A DNA stretch of 64,000 nucleotides from contig JARWKL010000007.1 of NCBI GenBank assembly GCA_029961685.1, positions 6,282,708 through 6,346,707 on the forward strand, given 5' to 3'. Both the position numbers and the translations under genes were made by a program. Shown here piece by piece: positions 25,801 to 37,800 of the stretch. The first letter of the stretch is position 1. Each line of letters begins with the position of its first letter. A model generated the notes under the pieces. It did not search any database. It was not told where the DNA came from and worked only from the letters and a program-made list of their open reading frames with translations. The stretch comes from Aristolochia californica (taxonomy: Eukaryota; Streptophyta; Magnoliopsida; Piperales; Aristolochiaceae).

Positions 25801-28800
25801 TAGTAAATCACTTGAAATGGTTGAAAAATGCTGATCATATTACACACCAGAAAATTATAATCTTCATGGTTCATACCACTGTAAATCATTTGAAAAGATC
25901 GGAAGGAAGGTCCTGATCATATTACATATCTAAATGTTATAAACTGCATGTTTCATATCACTGAATTATGAAGTCCTGTATTTTGAATGTCTTTTTGATC
26001 TTCTACTCAGTAGCTAAGTTTGAAAAGCACTACAGGTTTCGTCTATTTATTGAAAATGAGGTTGACATGTGTTTGTTGGGCTTGCAGTCTAGATTCCAAG
26101 TTGTCAGAAGTTGAGGTTCTGACATTAGCTGCTGGTGTTGAATCTAATACCATTCATCCTGTTGGAAAAGCTATTTTTGAAGCTGCTAGAGCTACTGGTT
26201 GCCCACCCATGAAGGTAATTCATCCCCCTTTAACTAACAATTCCCTGTTCATCCAATGTATAATATGTTAGAAAACTTTGTCAGATATTTAAATTAAGGA
26301 AGAGCTATCGTCTGTAGAACTTCTAATATTTTTTTCATCTTTCATATTCAAAAACTATTATTCATCTTCTGCAATATTTATTCCCCATTTTGTCTTTATT
26401 TATGTGTTACAGCTACTATGATTGGTTTGTAAAAGATAAAAGATGTAAACTGTTCTTCTGGAGGCCTCGGCTTGGGATAATATCAGCTGAAAGTCACTCG
26501 TCTATCAAGAACATGTGAACTTTTTGGTGTCTGTTACCCATGAATCTCATTTATAGGTTGCTATTGATTGGTCCAGCTAGAGAGATTAAGAGATTTAGGG
26601 GCTTGCTATTTCCTCCAATATAACCAAAGACAAAAAATGCTCTAACTGGACTTTGGATCTTGTCTTGAAGATGACATGATTGCAGTCACTGCAGCTAGTG
26701 CTGTTATCATGACCACTATATGTTGACTATAGTTCTCAAAAACAGATTCATCCCCTTATGATGGTCTTGCTTAGTGTCTTCACTGTAGTGTGAAGGCCTA
26801 ATTTTGCAAGACCAGACACATCATTTGTTTCTCTCATAGCCTGTTGTTTTGCTACTCACTTTTTCAGTTTGTCTGACTATTTGTTGACACAGGCAACTGA
26901 TGGAACATTCTTGGAGGAACCAGGATCTGGTGCTGTGGCCTTTGTAGGGCAGAAGAAGGTTACTGTTGGAACGTCATCTTGGCTGCAAAGGTACTTTGAA
27001 AGTCGGGTCTTATATGAAAACAAACGAAGGCTTGCAAGGGGATCGGGTTTGTTCTATCTGAGATTGCTACTCCCTCAAAAAAAAAAAATGTTTTGAAACT
27101 TAAATTGTCGGATCTGCTTGTAGCCTTTGTCCTACCTGTGGCAATAGATCGCGATAGATGGGGGTACTATACTCCCTCCAAATGACCATTCACAGTCCCT
27201 TTAGAAATCAAGTGAGATTCGGCCACTGTTCATATCCTGGATGTCATGGAAATTGCCTCCCTGGGGACTGAAATACATCTTTGATGAAATTTCTGAAATC
27301 TGCTCTGATGAGCCGATATCTTAGAGGCATACTTCTCACTCAATGAATTCAATTTCAGATGTACTAGCAAAATAAAGCATCTCTTGTCAGCATCTTGCTG
27401 TTGGGAGCTCTCTTCCCCTTGTATCATGAGTTTTTTGGGCTACTGCCCCTTCACTTAACCCACCACTGATCTTATAAATAAAAAGCCAAACACGATTTCA
27501 ATATAAATATACTCCCTTCAAATGACAATCTCTGGTTTTTGGTTTGTTCCTTGTCTCCTAAGTCTTTTGAGATAAAACTGGCTCATGGTCTTCACAAATC
27601 AAGTAAATCAACTAGAAATAAAGAAGCAAGAGGTAAAAGTGGAGAAAAGAGGAACAAGAAGTTGACATCAAAGAGAGTGAAGAAGATTTGGGTTCTAATT
27701 AGATCACTCTTCCTTTAATATTTAATTAAATATACATTTAGTTACAAGATTACCCCTGGATTCCTGCATACACACTCTCAGTTATATAAATTAGGTGATG
27801 TGATTGTCTTATCTAAAGACTTCCAAAATCAAGCTGTTAATTTATCTATTGCAATCATCTGAAGAAGGCATTAAAATTTGGTCTTGAAATACGTGACACC
27901 CTTTCTGCTTTTTTATTGGGTTTGTGGTTTTCCTCTCTTGCAGACATGGAGTAGATGCTGGCCATTTTCCTGATGTTGAAGAGTTCAGAAACCAGTCTGT
28001 TGTCTATGTAGGAGTAGACGGGAATCTAGCAGGTCTCATTTACTTTGAGGACAAGATCAGGGATGATGCCAGACAAGTCATCGAATCTTTATCCAAGCAA
28101 GGAATTAGCACGTACATGTTATCTGGAGATAAGAAGCATTCAGCAGAATACGTAGCATCCAGAGTTGGAATTCCAAAAGAAAGAGTAAGGCTCTGTTTTG
28201 TTTGTCCATATATGATATCTGAGAGTGGTTTTGATGCACTTAGTGAAAATTAAAATTGAAGCACACGCTTGCAGACATCTTCACATCCTTTTTCTTCTGC
28301 TCAGTCATTGGTTCTATCCTAGATGTAAACTTTGTGTTTGTTTGGACAGGTGATTTCTGGTGTTAAACCAGATGAAAAGAAAAAATTTGTTTCTGGACTT
28401 CAGATAAACCGAAAAGTGGTGGCCATGGTTGGTGATGGCATTAATGATGCTGCTGCATTGGCTTCAGCAGATGTTGGGGTGGCCATGAGTGGAGGTGTTG
28501 CAGCTGCTAGTGAGGTATCGTCTATTGTGCTCATGGGGAACAGGTTATCACAGGTATTTGCTCCAGCCTTGAGAGTCTAATGTGCATGTGTCTTTGCATG
28601 TGGGGTTTGTCCTACTATGGGATGGATAGAACAATATATTAACTGGTTCACTCTGAAAGTAGTTCGACAGGGAATCTGGTAATAGTGGGATGCATGTATC
28701 AGGTGTATCCTACTGAATAAGTGGCTTTAAATATAATATGCGGCAGGAGCTTGTTGCAGAACATGTGCTTTTCTGTTATCTGGAGAAAATACTTGGGAGT

Positions 28801-31800
28801 TCGTTATAACAATTAACTGTTTCATGATTCAAAAAAACTGAAACACATTCTGTCTATTGATCTCATTGGAGAATGTGATGGACATGCTATCTGGAGATAT
28901 CTGGAGAAAATACTTGGGAGTTCATTATAACAATTAACTGTTTCATGATTCAGAAAAACTGAAACACATTCTGTCTATTAATCTCATTGGAGAATGTGAT
29001 GGACTTGTTATCAGGATTTATGTGGAGTACCTGCAGGCTAGACATCCCAGCAACTCTCCATTGACTGCAAGTAGGGGTGATATACTTGACAGTCTGCCGA
29101 TAGTGGAACAAATTCCAATGTTTGGGTCGTTTGTAGATACATTAAATGAGGGAAAGATTGGAAAAGTCGACAACCTTTTCCTAATGTAAATTATCCAACT
29201 TATTCACATTTAATTATGATAATTACAATCAAGCATCGTATTACCTAAGGAAAACATAGCAGACGCATTTAGTATTGGGGATTTATCACTGATGGCTTTC
29301 TGCTTTTTAAAATCCTCTCTTTCCTCTTCTTTTCACTTGTGATCTACAGATCTTAATTCATGCATGATTTTGCCGTTTCAAAAAAATAAAAAATTGTATG
29401 GCTTTTTCTGGTTTGATTTGCATACACAATTTGAAGACTAAGCCAGTATTGTCTTCATGCAGCTGCTTGACGCTTTGGAACTGAGCAAACTCACCATGCA
29501 GACTGTGAAGCAAAACCTCTGGTGGGCTTTTGCCTATAACATTGTAAGTTCCCTTTTGTGCTGATAATGCAAGTTCTAGTCTCTTCTGAAGAACTTTCTA
29601 CCACATGAAATGAATTATGAAGAGAAAATATTGTTGTAAAAAGTAAAAGAAGAGAAAGAGATGAAGAGAGAATGAGAGACAAAGAGAGAAGGGCTCATGA
29701 ATGAGTTGCGTTGGGGGTCGTGCATGTCCCCAACCTATTTAATTAAGTAGATTTTCTGAATTACAAAATTACCCCTCACTTAAGTGAAACCCTAATCTCC
29801 TTATATCTCCCACTCTATGTCTTATGTACATGAAACTTGGACTATAGACATAATTCAATAGAGAAAACAAGATTACACAAGAATATAAATACAAGGACAA
29901 GGTTAAATGACCAAAATGCCCCTATACTGGTTTTTTAGCACTCCCCTTAATGCTGGAGCATATATGTCGAAGAGACTCAGCTTGCTATGGAAGTTCATGA
30001 ATTCACGCTTCCCCAATGCTTTAGTAAAAACATCACCAAACTTATCACTAGATCAAATATGTGAGATTATCACCTTCTTCATCACAACATCTTGAATGAA
30101 GTGATAGTCTACCTCTATGCTTCGTTCTCATGAAACACTGGATTACTGACAATTAGGATAGCTATTTGGTTATCACAGAACATAGTCATAGGTTCCTTCT
30201 GATAGAAACCTAAATCTTGGCGACGGATCTCACCCACATCAGTTCACTTATGGTGTGGGCCATTGCTCTATACTCCTCTTCTGCACTAGATCAAACAACT
30301 ACATTCTGTTTCTTACTCTTTCAACTGATTAAATTTTCTCCCAGAAACTCATAATTCCCAGTGGTTGATTTCCTATCCAATTTTGAACCTACTTAATAAG
30401 CATCAGAAAATGCTTCAATTCTCAAATGATCACTAGGTCTAAAGAGAAGACCTTTCCTGGTGTTTCTTTTAGATATCTTAAGATTCTCTATGCACCCTCT
30501 AGATGAATCTTATGTAGATGTTCCATAAACTGACTCATTACACTGATTGCAAATGAAATATCCGGTCGAGTGCCTGTATCATATATAACTTTGCCCACTA
30601 ATCTTCGATACATTGTTTTATCTTTCAATTTTGTACTCTGATCATCATGAAGATAATTTCCTACCTCTATAGGTGTATTAAGTGGTTTAACTCCCAAAAG
30701 GCCATATTCTTGGAAGATATCAGTTATGTATTTCCTCTGAGTCGAAGCAATTCCTTCTTTGCTTCTCGCGACTTCTTTCCCTAGAAAATATTTCAGTTGA
30801 GATCTTTAGTTTGAAAGTGAGTTGCCAAGTGTGATTTAACTTCTTCAATGCTTGAACTATCACTCCTTGATAAAATGATATCATCTACATATACCAGTAA
30901 GACGATAATCCCAGATGATCTCTTCATAATAAATAAGGAATGGTCACAGTGACTTCTAAAGGATCACATGGACAAAACTACTTGGCTGAAAATTTCAAAC
31001 CACGCCTATGGTCTCTGTTTTAAACCATTAATAGCTTTCTTGAGTCTACATACTTTTTGCATTACCCCCTGAGCAACATGCCCTGGAGGTTGCTCCATGT
31101 ATATTTCTTCTTCAAGATCATGTACAAGAAAGCATTCTTGATGTATAGCTGGTATAGAGACCATGCTAATTCACTGCAATAAACACCAGTATACAAAGAG
31201 AGGATAGGCGAGCAACATGAGAAAAAGTCTCAAAGACATCAACTCCGTAAGTCTATGTGTATCCTTGAGCAACTAGGCGTGTTTGATATCTTTCAACTAA
31301 CCCATCGGCATTATATTTTATTGTATACACCCATCGACAACCAACCATTGCAGCCTCTGGAGGTAAATCACATAACTCCCAATTACTTCTATCTACCAAT
31401 GCTTCTATCTCAACATCCATGACTTGCTTCTAGTGAGAAGATAAAAGAACATCTTGCACTGAAGAAGGAATAGTGCAAGTGGAGATGGACAAGGCAAACT
31501 TATGATAACTATCAAATACAAAACCAAAGGATACAAAATGAGATAGAGGATCATGAGTATTTTTTTTTTTTTTACATCCTTCTGGAGGGCAATTGGAAGG
31601 TGTATGTCACTTACCTTAGGATCTTAAGATGATGCAAAGTTATGTACCCGTGTGAGAGAGGAGGCTGATGCTTGATGAGATGGTGCCTTTCTACGTACAT
31701 ACACCTGCAATGCTTTCTCAACAGTGACATCTTGTGAAGATCAAATACATTCATCAATTAGAACAGGAATAACAGGTCTAGGGATTGAAGGAACAAGAGG

Positions 31801-34800
31801 AACTGTCTCAGAACTAGGAGACTCAAAGAATAGAACATCCTTAAAAACTATAACATGTGTAGATACAAATATCTTTCTAATAAATGGACAAAAACATTTG
31901 TACTGTTTTTGTGTCCGAGAATAACCTAAAAAGATATACTTGACAGCCTGAAGAAACAATTTATCCCTGGATGGTCTTAAAATATGAGTAAAACAAACAC
32001 ATCCAAACACAAGGGGTGGTACAAGAAATAAAGGAGCAGATGGTAACAAGATCTGAATATGAATTTTACCATTAAGAACAAAAGAAGGCATCCTGTTTAC
32101 CAAAAACCATGCAGTAAGAACAACATCACCCCAATATGATTTGGGGACATTCATATGAATCATCATAGTACAAGCCATTTCAAGCAAGTGGCGATTTTTA
32201 CATTCAATAAACCCAATTTTCATGTGGAGAAATAGACACAAGATGCTTGATGAATAATCCATTGGGTTTGACAAAACGTGTTAAACTTGTGATTGGTAAA
32301 TGCAAGACCATTATTTGTATGCCAAACATTGATGGAGCCAGCAAACTGATTGTTTATTTCATTATAAAAGTGTTGGAGTACATAAAAAACTTCAGATTTT
32401 TCTCGAAGGAAATAAATCTAAGTTCACCTACTAAAATCATCAATAAATAAAATAAAATACCTTTGACCAAGTTGACTAATAACAAGACAAAAGGATCCTG
32501 GACGTTTGAATGTACAAACTCAAATACTTTACTTGTTTGATGAGGTGAGACTAGAAAGGAACTCGGGTGATGTTTGCCCAGTTGACATGACTCACACTGA
32601 AAAGAAATGCTGAAACTACTTGAATCAGTTTTGCTGGAGATGGGTGACCTAATATGTGATGCCATTGCATGGCTGAGTCTACTAAGTGTAGCACATATAA
32701 GGTATTATCTGGTAGTTGGCTCTCCAAATAATACAATCCTCCTCTCTCACAAGTGGAACCAATCATCCTCCTTGTTGTGAATCTTGAATAACACTGTGAG
32801 TAGGATAAAAAGTTAAGGAACGGTTCGTAGACTTTGAGGGCTCACTCACAGGCAGTAAATTTAGAGGAAATTAAGGAACAAGTATGGCTGACTGAGGTGA
32901 TAGAAAAGGAGTAGGAGTGACATTACCCACTCCTTGCAATGGTAAAACAAACCCATCGGCAAGATAGACATGTTTTATAAGCCAAGACTCCCTCAAGTAA
33001 AAAAATAGCGAAAGCATACCTGACATGTGTTTGGTAGCTTCTGAATCAAGAACCCAAGACGGTGAATGATGCACAGTGAAGACTGACATACCTGAACCAG
33101 TGCCAGTGGGAGGAGGAATAGAAGCATGGGCCACAGATGGAGAAGGGGAAGTAAGAACTGAGCCATACCCTGAACAATCTGTTGTTGTTGCTGAATTAAT
33201 TGTTGCATTTCATTTGGGGCTCTAGGTGTGATAGGTGTTGCAAAATCAGACAAGTTTGCATTACTATCATGAATGGTAGAATTGGCCCATGTAGGTTTTC
33301 CAAACTTAATCCAGCATCTATTGAAATAATGATTAGTGCATCCACAATCACTTCCTTTCTGTTTTACCATCCCCACTGCCTCTTCCTCGGCTTGAGCCAT
33401 TTCTACCTCTACCTCTGCTAGTGCTTGTGCATCCTCTGGAAGAATCAATGGAATTTGATGCAGTATCTGATGTAGTAACAATAATGGCTTCACCTATCTT
33501 AGCATCTTTTCCCACCTTGGGTACAATTGTCTTCTCGATTCTCATTACCCTATTGGAAGTAGTAGATAGGGTAGGTATCTCATCATAGGCGAGGACCTGA
33601 GCCTTGATTCCATCGAATTCAACACTTAAACCATCAAGAAACTTTGCTACCAACAATTGATTTCGTTGTTTTTTGAGTGTTGAAGAGAAGATATGGAAGA
33701 CTCTTACATGACTTTCAATGTAAGAAGTCTCATAGAGCCAGAATTAATATGGTGGAGTCTTACAAGAGTCTCACAGAAGAGTCTCAGTTTAAAGGTGTTT
33801 TAGTTATGTTAGTCTTTTATTATGTTGAGTTGTTTAATTATGCTAGGACTTATCTTTAAGTGTTAGACTTTGGGTGTAATTGGGACAAAGGTACTTTAAT
33901 TGTGATTGGACTTTATTACTTTCCTCAATTTTAAATAGGGGCTCATGTACTCAGATTACAATAAGTCAATGAAGTTTTTCTCTTTTCTAGAAATTTAACA
34001 TGGGATCAGAGCAGGTTCTGTGAGTTGACTTGGTCAACCCACAGAGATAATGTGATCCTTTTTTCATCTATCATCTCAAGTAGTTTAGGTTTGTATTTAT
34101 CTTTTTTGTCTCTTTTCAGTTCCAATACCCGTTGATTTCTTGGTGTTCGCACCTTACTGAATTTTTCATATTGCAAATAATATAGACGGAAAGATATTCG
34201 AGTCTACTTTCCAAAGCAAAACGAATTTTGGTAATCAGAGTTTTTTATGAAGAGAAATCTATATTTGATGCAGCAAAGGTCAGATTGCAAGATAGGTTCG
34301 AGCAGTAGCAGAAAGCTTCAACATTCGAGCCGTCTTATGTCATCAAGAACGAGACTTTACAAAGATAATTATATATCCAAAGAAAGATTTGTAAACCTAT
34401 TTTCTTACCTATTCGACCAATTCACAATCTGAGTTTTATAGAGGGAGATATCGATGTTGGAAGAGTCAATGGTCATGCTGGCCAAAGAAGAAGAGTACTC
34501 GATTCAACCAAATTACAGATTCCAAAATATATCAGATTATTTATCTCAAAAAAATATATTTTATGAAGAGAAGTTATACTTGAATGAAAGGTATTGAAGT
34601 GTAGTTTCAAAAAGATAAAATGTCATGTCAATCTGATCTATATTTAAGGAGATATTCACATTGCAATCGGCAAGGGTCAAGATACATAATGAAGAGAATC
34701 AAGAGGTCATAAAAGATTCAAGAACGAATATTTTTATGTCAAATTAGATATCAAATTAATGATATTTGAGTCTAGTTTCTTGATCAACAAACCGTTTGTG

Positions 34801-37800
34801 ATTCTGAGCTATATTTTGGAGATATTGATATTAGAAGTATCAAGGGTCAGTTCTACCAAAAATCTCTCTTTTTTCCCCTTGTTTCTCTCCTATTATCTCT
34901 CCAGGCATTGACATGATTTGAGTTTCCTTTTTATCCTAAAATCCGTGTTTTTTAGCCAAATTTGTCTTCTAATTAGAGAGTCTTGGTCCAACTTAATCAC
35001 TCCAAGATGTGCTCATTCAAGATATGCAATATCTTGCATTAATGTTGTTTTCAAGTTTTGTGTTTTTGTTACTTGGTTGTATATCTTCCACATAGCTAAC
35101 TTTGAAAAATTGTGATTACCCCAAAAAAATTATAATCTCCAGTAGTTTTCCAAAAAAAAAAAAGGTTCACTTTGGAAGTATGAGTGTTTCATACTCGCCC
35201 CCTTTTGGTTAAAGTTGTTTTCCTCAAATACTTCTTTAGTTTATCATCTTGTGTTTTTATCACTTCATAGCAATGCCTAGACCTATTACTTAAAAAATAT
35301 AGGAGTGTGCCCACCATCCGGCTTGAGTCAAGTCTTTTATTCTTCACCCAAGAGGTGATTTGTGTTTGAGCTACCCTTAAAAAGTGAGTAGTCTATTGTT
35401 GGGCTAGTTTTCCAATTTCAAAATTGAGCGGAGTGCATTTCACACTATGACCGTTTCGACTAGTGTATGGAGCTTTGTCGTACGGGTAGGAGTGATTTTC
35501 TTCTCCCATATTGTGTTTTGTCCAAGCTGAGTTTCTATGTCCTTTTTATCCCCAACTTGAGGGGGAGAAATAGAACAAGAAAGAGGTATTTTGTTCCTCA
35601 TGTTGTGGTAATTTTTATATGACTAAAATATTCAAGAAAGGCGGAGCACAAAAGATGAAGTTTTTGCATCTATGGAGAATTTTTTACAACAAATAAAATT
35701 GAAATCCAAGAATCCTTTTCATTGCAAGTTGAAGTTATAAACTCCAACTTGAGGGGGAGTGTTGAAGAGAAGATATGGAAGGCTTTTACATGACTCTCAT
35801 AGTAAGAAGTCTCATAGAGCCAGAATTAATGTAGTGTTGTCTTACAAGAGTCTCAGTTTAAAGGTGTTTTAGTTATGTTAGTCTTTTATTAATGTTGAGT
35901 TGTTTAATTATGCTAGGACTTATCTTTAAGTGTTAGACTTTTGAGTGTATTTGGGACAAGAGTACTTTAATTGTATTGGACTTTATTACTTTCCTCTATT
36001 ATAAATAGGAGCTCATGTACTCAGATTACAACAAGTTAATGAAGTTTTTCTCTTTTCCAGAAATTCAACACTGAGCTCTTATTCATTCGTAGTAAATGGA
36101 TGATAAACATTAATCTCCAACCAGATACCCATAAAGGAACTATAGTATTCTGTTACTATCCTGTTTCCTTTTTTCAACCCAAAGAAATCAGTGTATAACT
36201 CATTCACCTGAGAAAGATTATTCTCTTGAGTATATAAAGATTCCAAAGACACCCACATAGCCTAGGCAGTGTCAAAATTCATAACCTGGTTCCAAAGAGA
36301 AGAATCTATAATATTAACAATCCAGGTCATCTACTTGTCTTCTACTTCTCAGTCATCATCAGTGGGAATGGGGGGTTCATCCCTATAGAATTTTATCTTC
36401 TTTCTGGCTTTCAAGTACATCCTAACTCACTTGGCACAATTAAGATAATTTCAACCATTCAATTTTTCAGAAGTCATAGTAATAATTAGGGGTGGCATCG
36501 AGCCGAGCCGAGCCCGAACATGCCTATGTTCGAGCCAAGCTTGATTTAAATATTTCGAACTCAAACTCGAGCCGAGCCTAGGCTCGAGCCTAAAATTGTT
36601 ATCGAGCTCGAGCCTAATAATTTTAACTGAGCTCGAGCTTCAATATACATACATTTTACATAAAATTGGGAATGACCTCTATTTAAAATTGGGCATACAG
36701 GTGGCATCAAATCCAGCTGAGTCCGAACCTTGTTCAAGCCGAACTTGATTTAAATATTTTGAACTCGAGCTCGAGCCGACCCTAGCCTCGAACCTAAAAT
36801 TGTAATCGAACTCGAGCCTAATAATTTTAATTGAGTTCAAGCTCAAGCTCTACCCAAGTTCGAGCTTAACCTATATTTAATACTCTATATAAAATATATG
36901 TCAAATAAATTATATATAAAATTATGCATACATTTTAAAAAAAGAATGGTAGGGGAGGTTCAGGATTGAATTTCAATAATGGATTAAAACGCACTAATAT
37001 TAATCTTTTTTACTCCAAATGTTGTCTAGCTTGTTTTGTAATTTTTGAATCTAGCCATAAATTTACTATGGCCTCCTTAGTGCCCCTGATTGAAACTTAT
37101 ATTCTAGGAAAAACTAGAAATGTTTTTCCTATGACACATATTTCCAAAAAAAACTTTAAATAAAATCCTATTACTATTAGTGACTTATTAGAAAATTACA
37201 AGAAATATTTTTAAAATTTTCTTAGGAAAGTTAAATGGACCTCTTATTCCCTCTTCTAGGGAAATAAATAAAAATTAATAATCAATCTAATATATTACTA
37301 TACTTATCGATAAATTTTTAATCAAGTAAAATGTCAAACACAAAATTGCAATAAAAATTGCCTCATGCTAAAAGTATTACAGCATCAACAGTCAAATACT
37401 TATTCAAAAAATTTCTATACGGTTTTCTATCCCATCTTGGCAAGAAAATCTTACTTAGAAAATTATATGATTTTTTTAATAAGAATTTTCTATTAGAAAA
37501 ATGTTTACAAAAAACATGAGATAGTAATAGTCCCTAGAAACTTATTTCTATTAAAATGTATTTTCAATTTCTTCAAGAGCCACGAGGAAGGAGAGTTTAA
37601 GGATTTTTTTTTTTACTTTATGATCTCGCACGATCATCTTCGCGCGAGGGGGGGGGGGGGGGGGGAGGGAGGGAGATTATTTCTCCTGAACTTAGGTATT
37701 CCGCGGAGATGACGGGGAGGAAGCGAGTTACGGTGGCGACTGAAACAGAGGCGAAGGCAAGGGGAGGAAGAATCCCCCCCCCCCCAACTCAACTCGTTAA

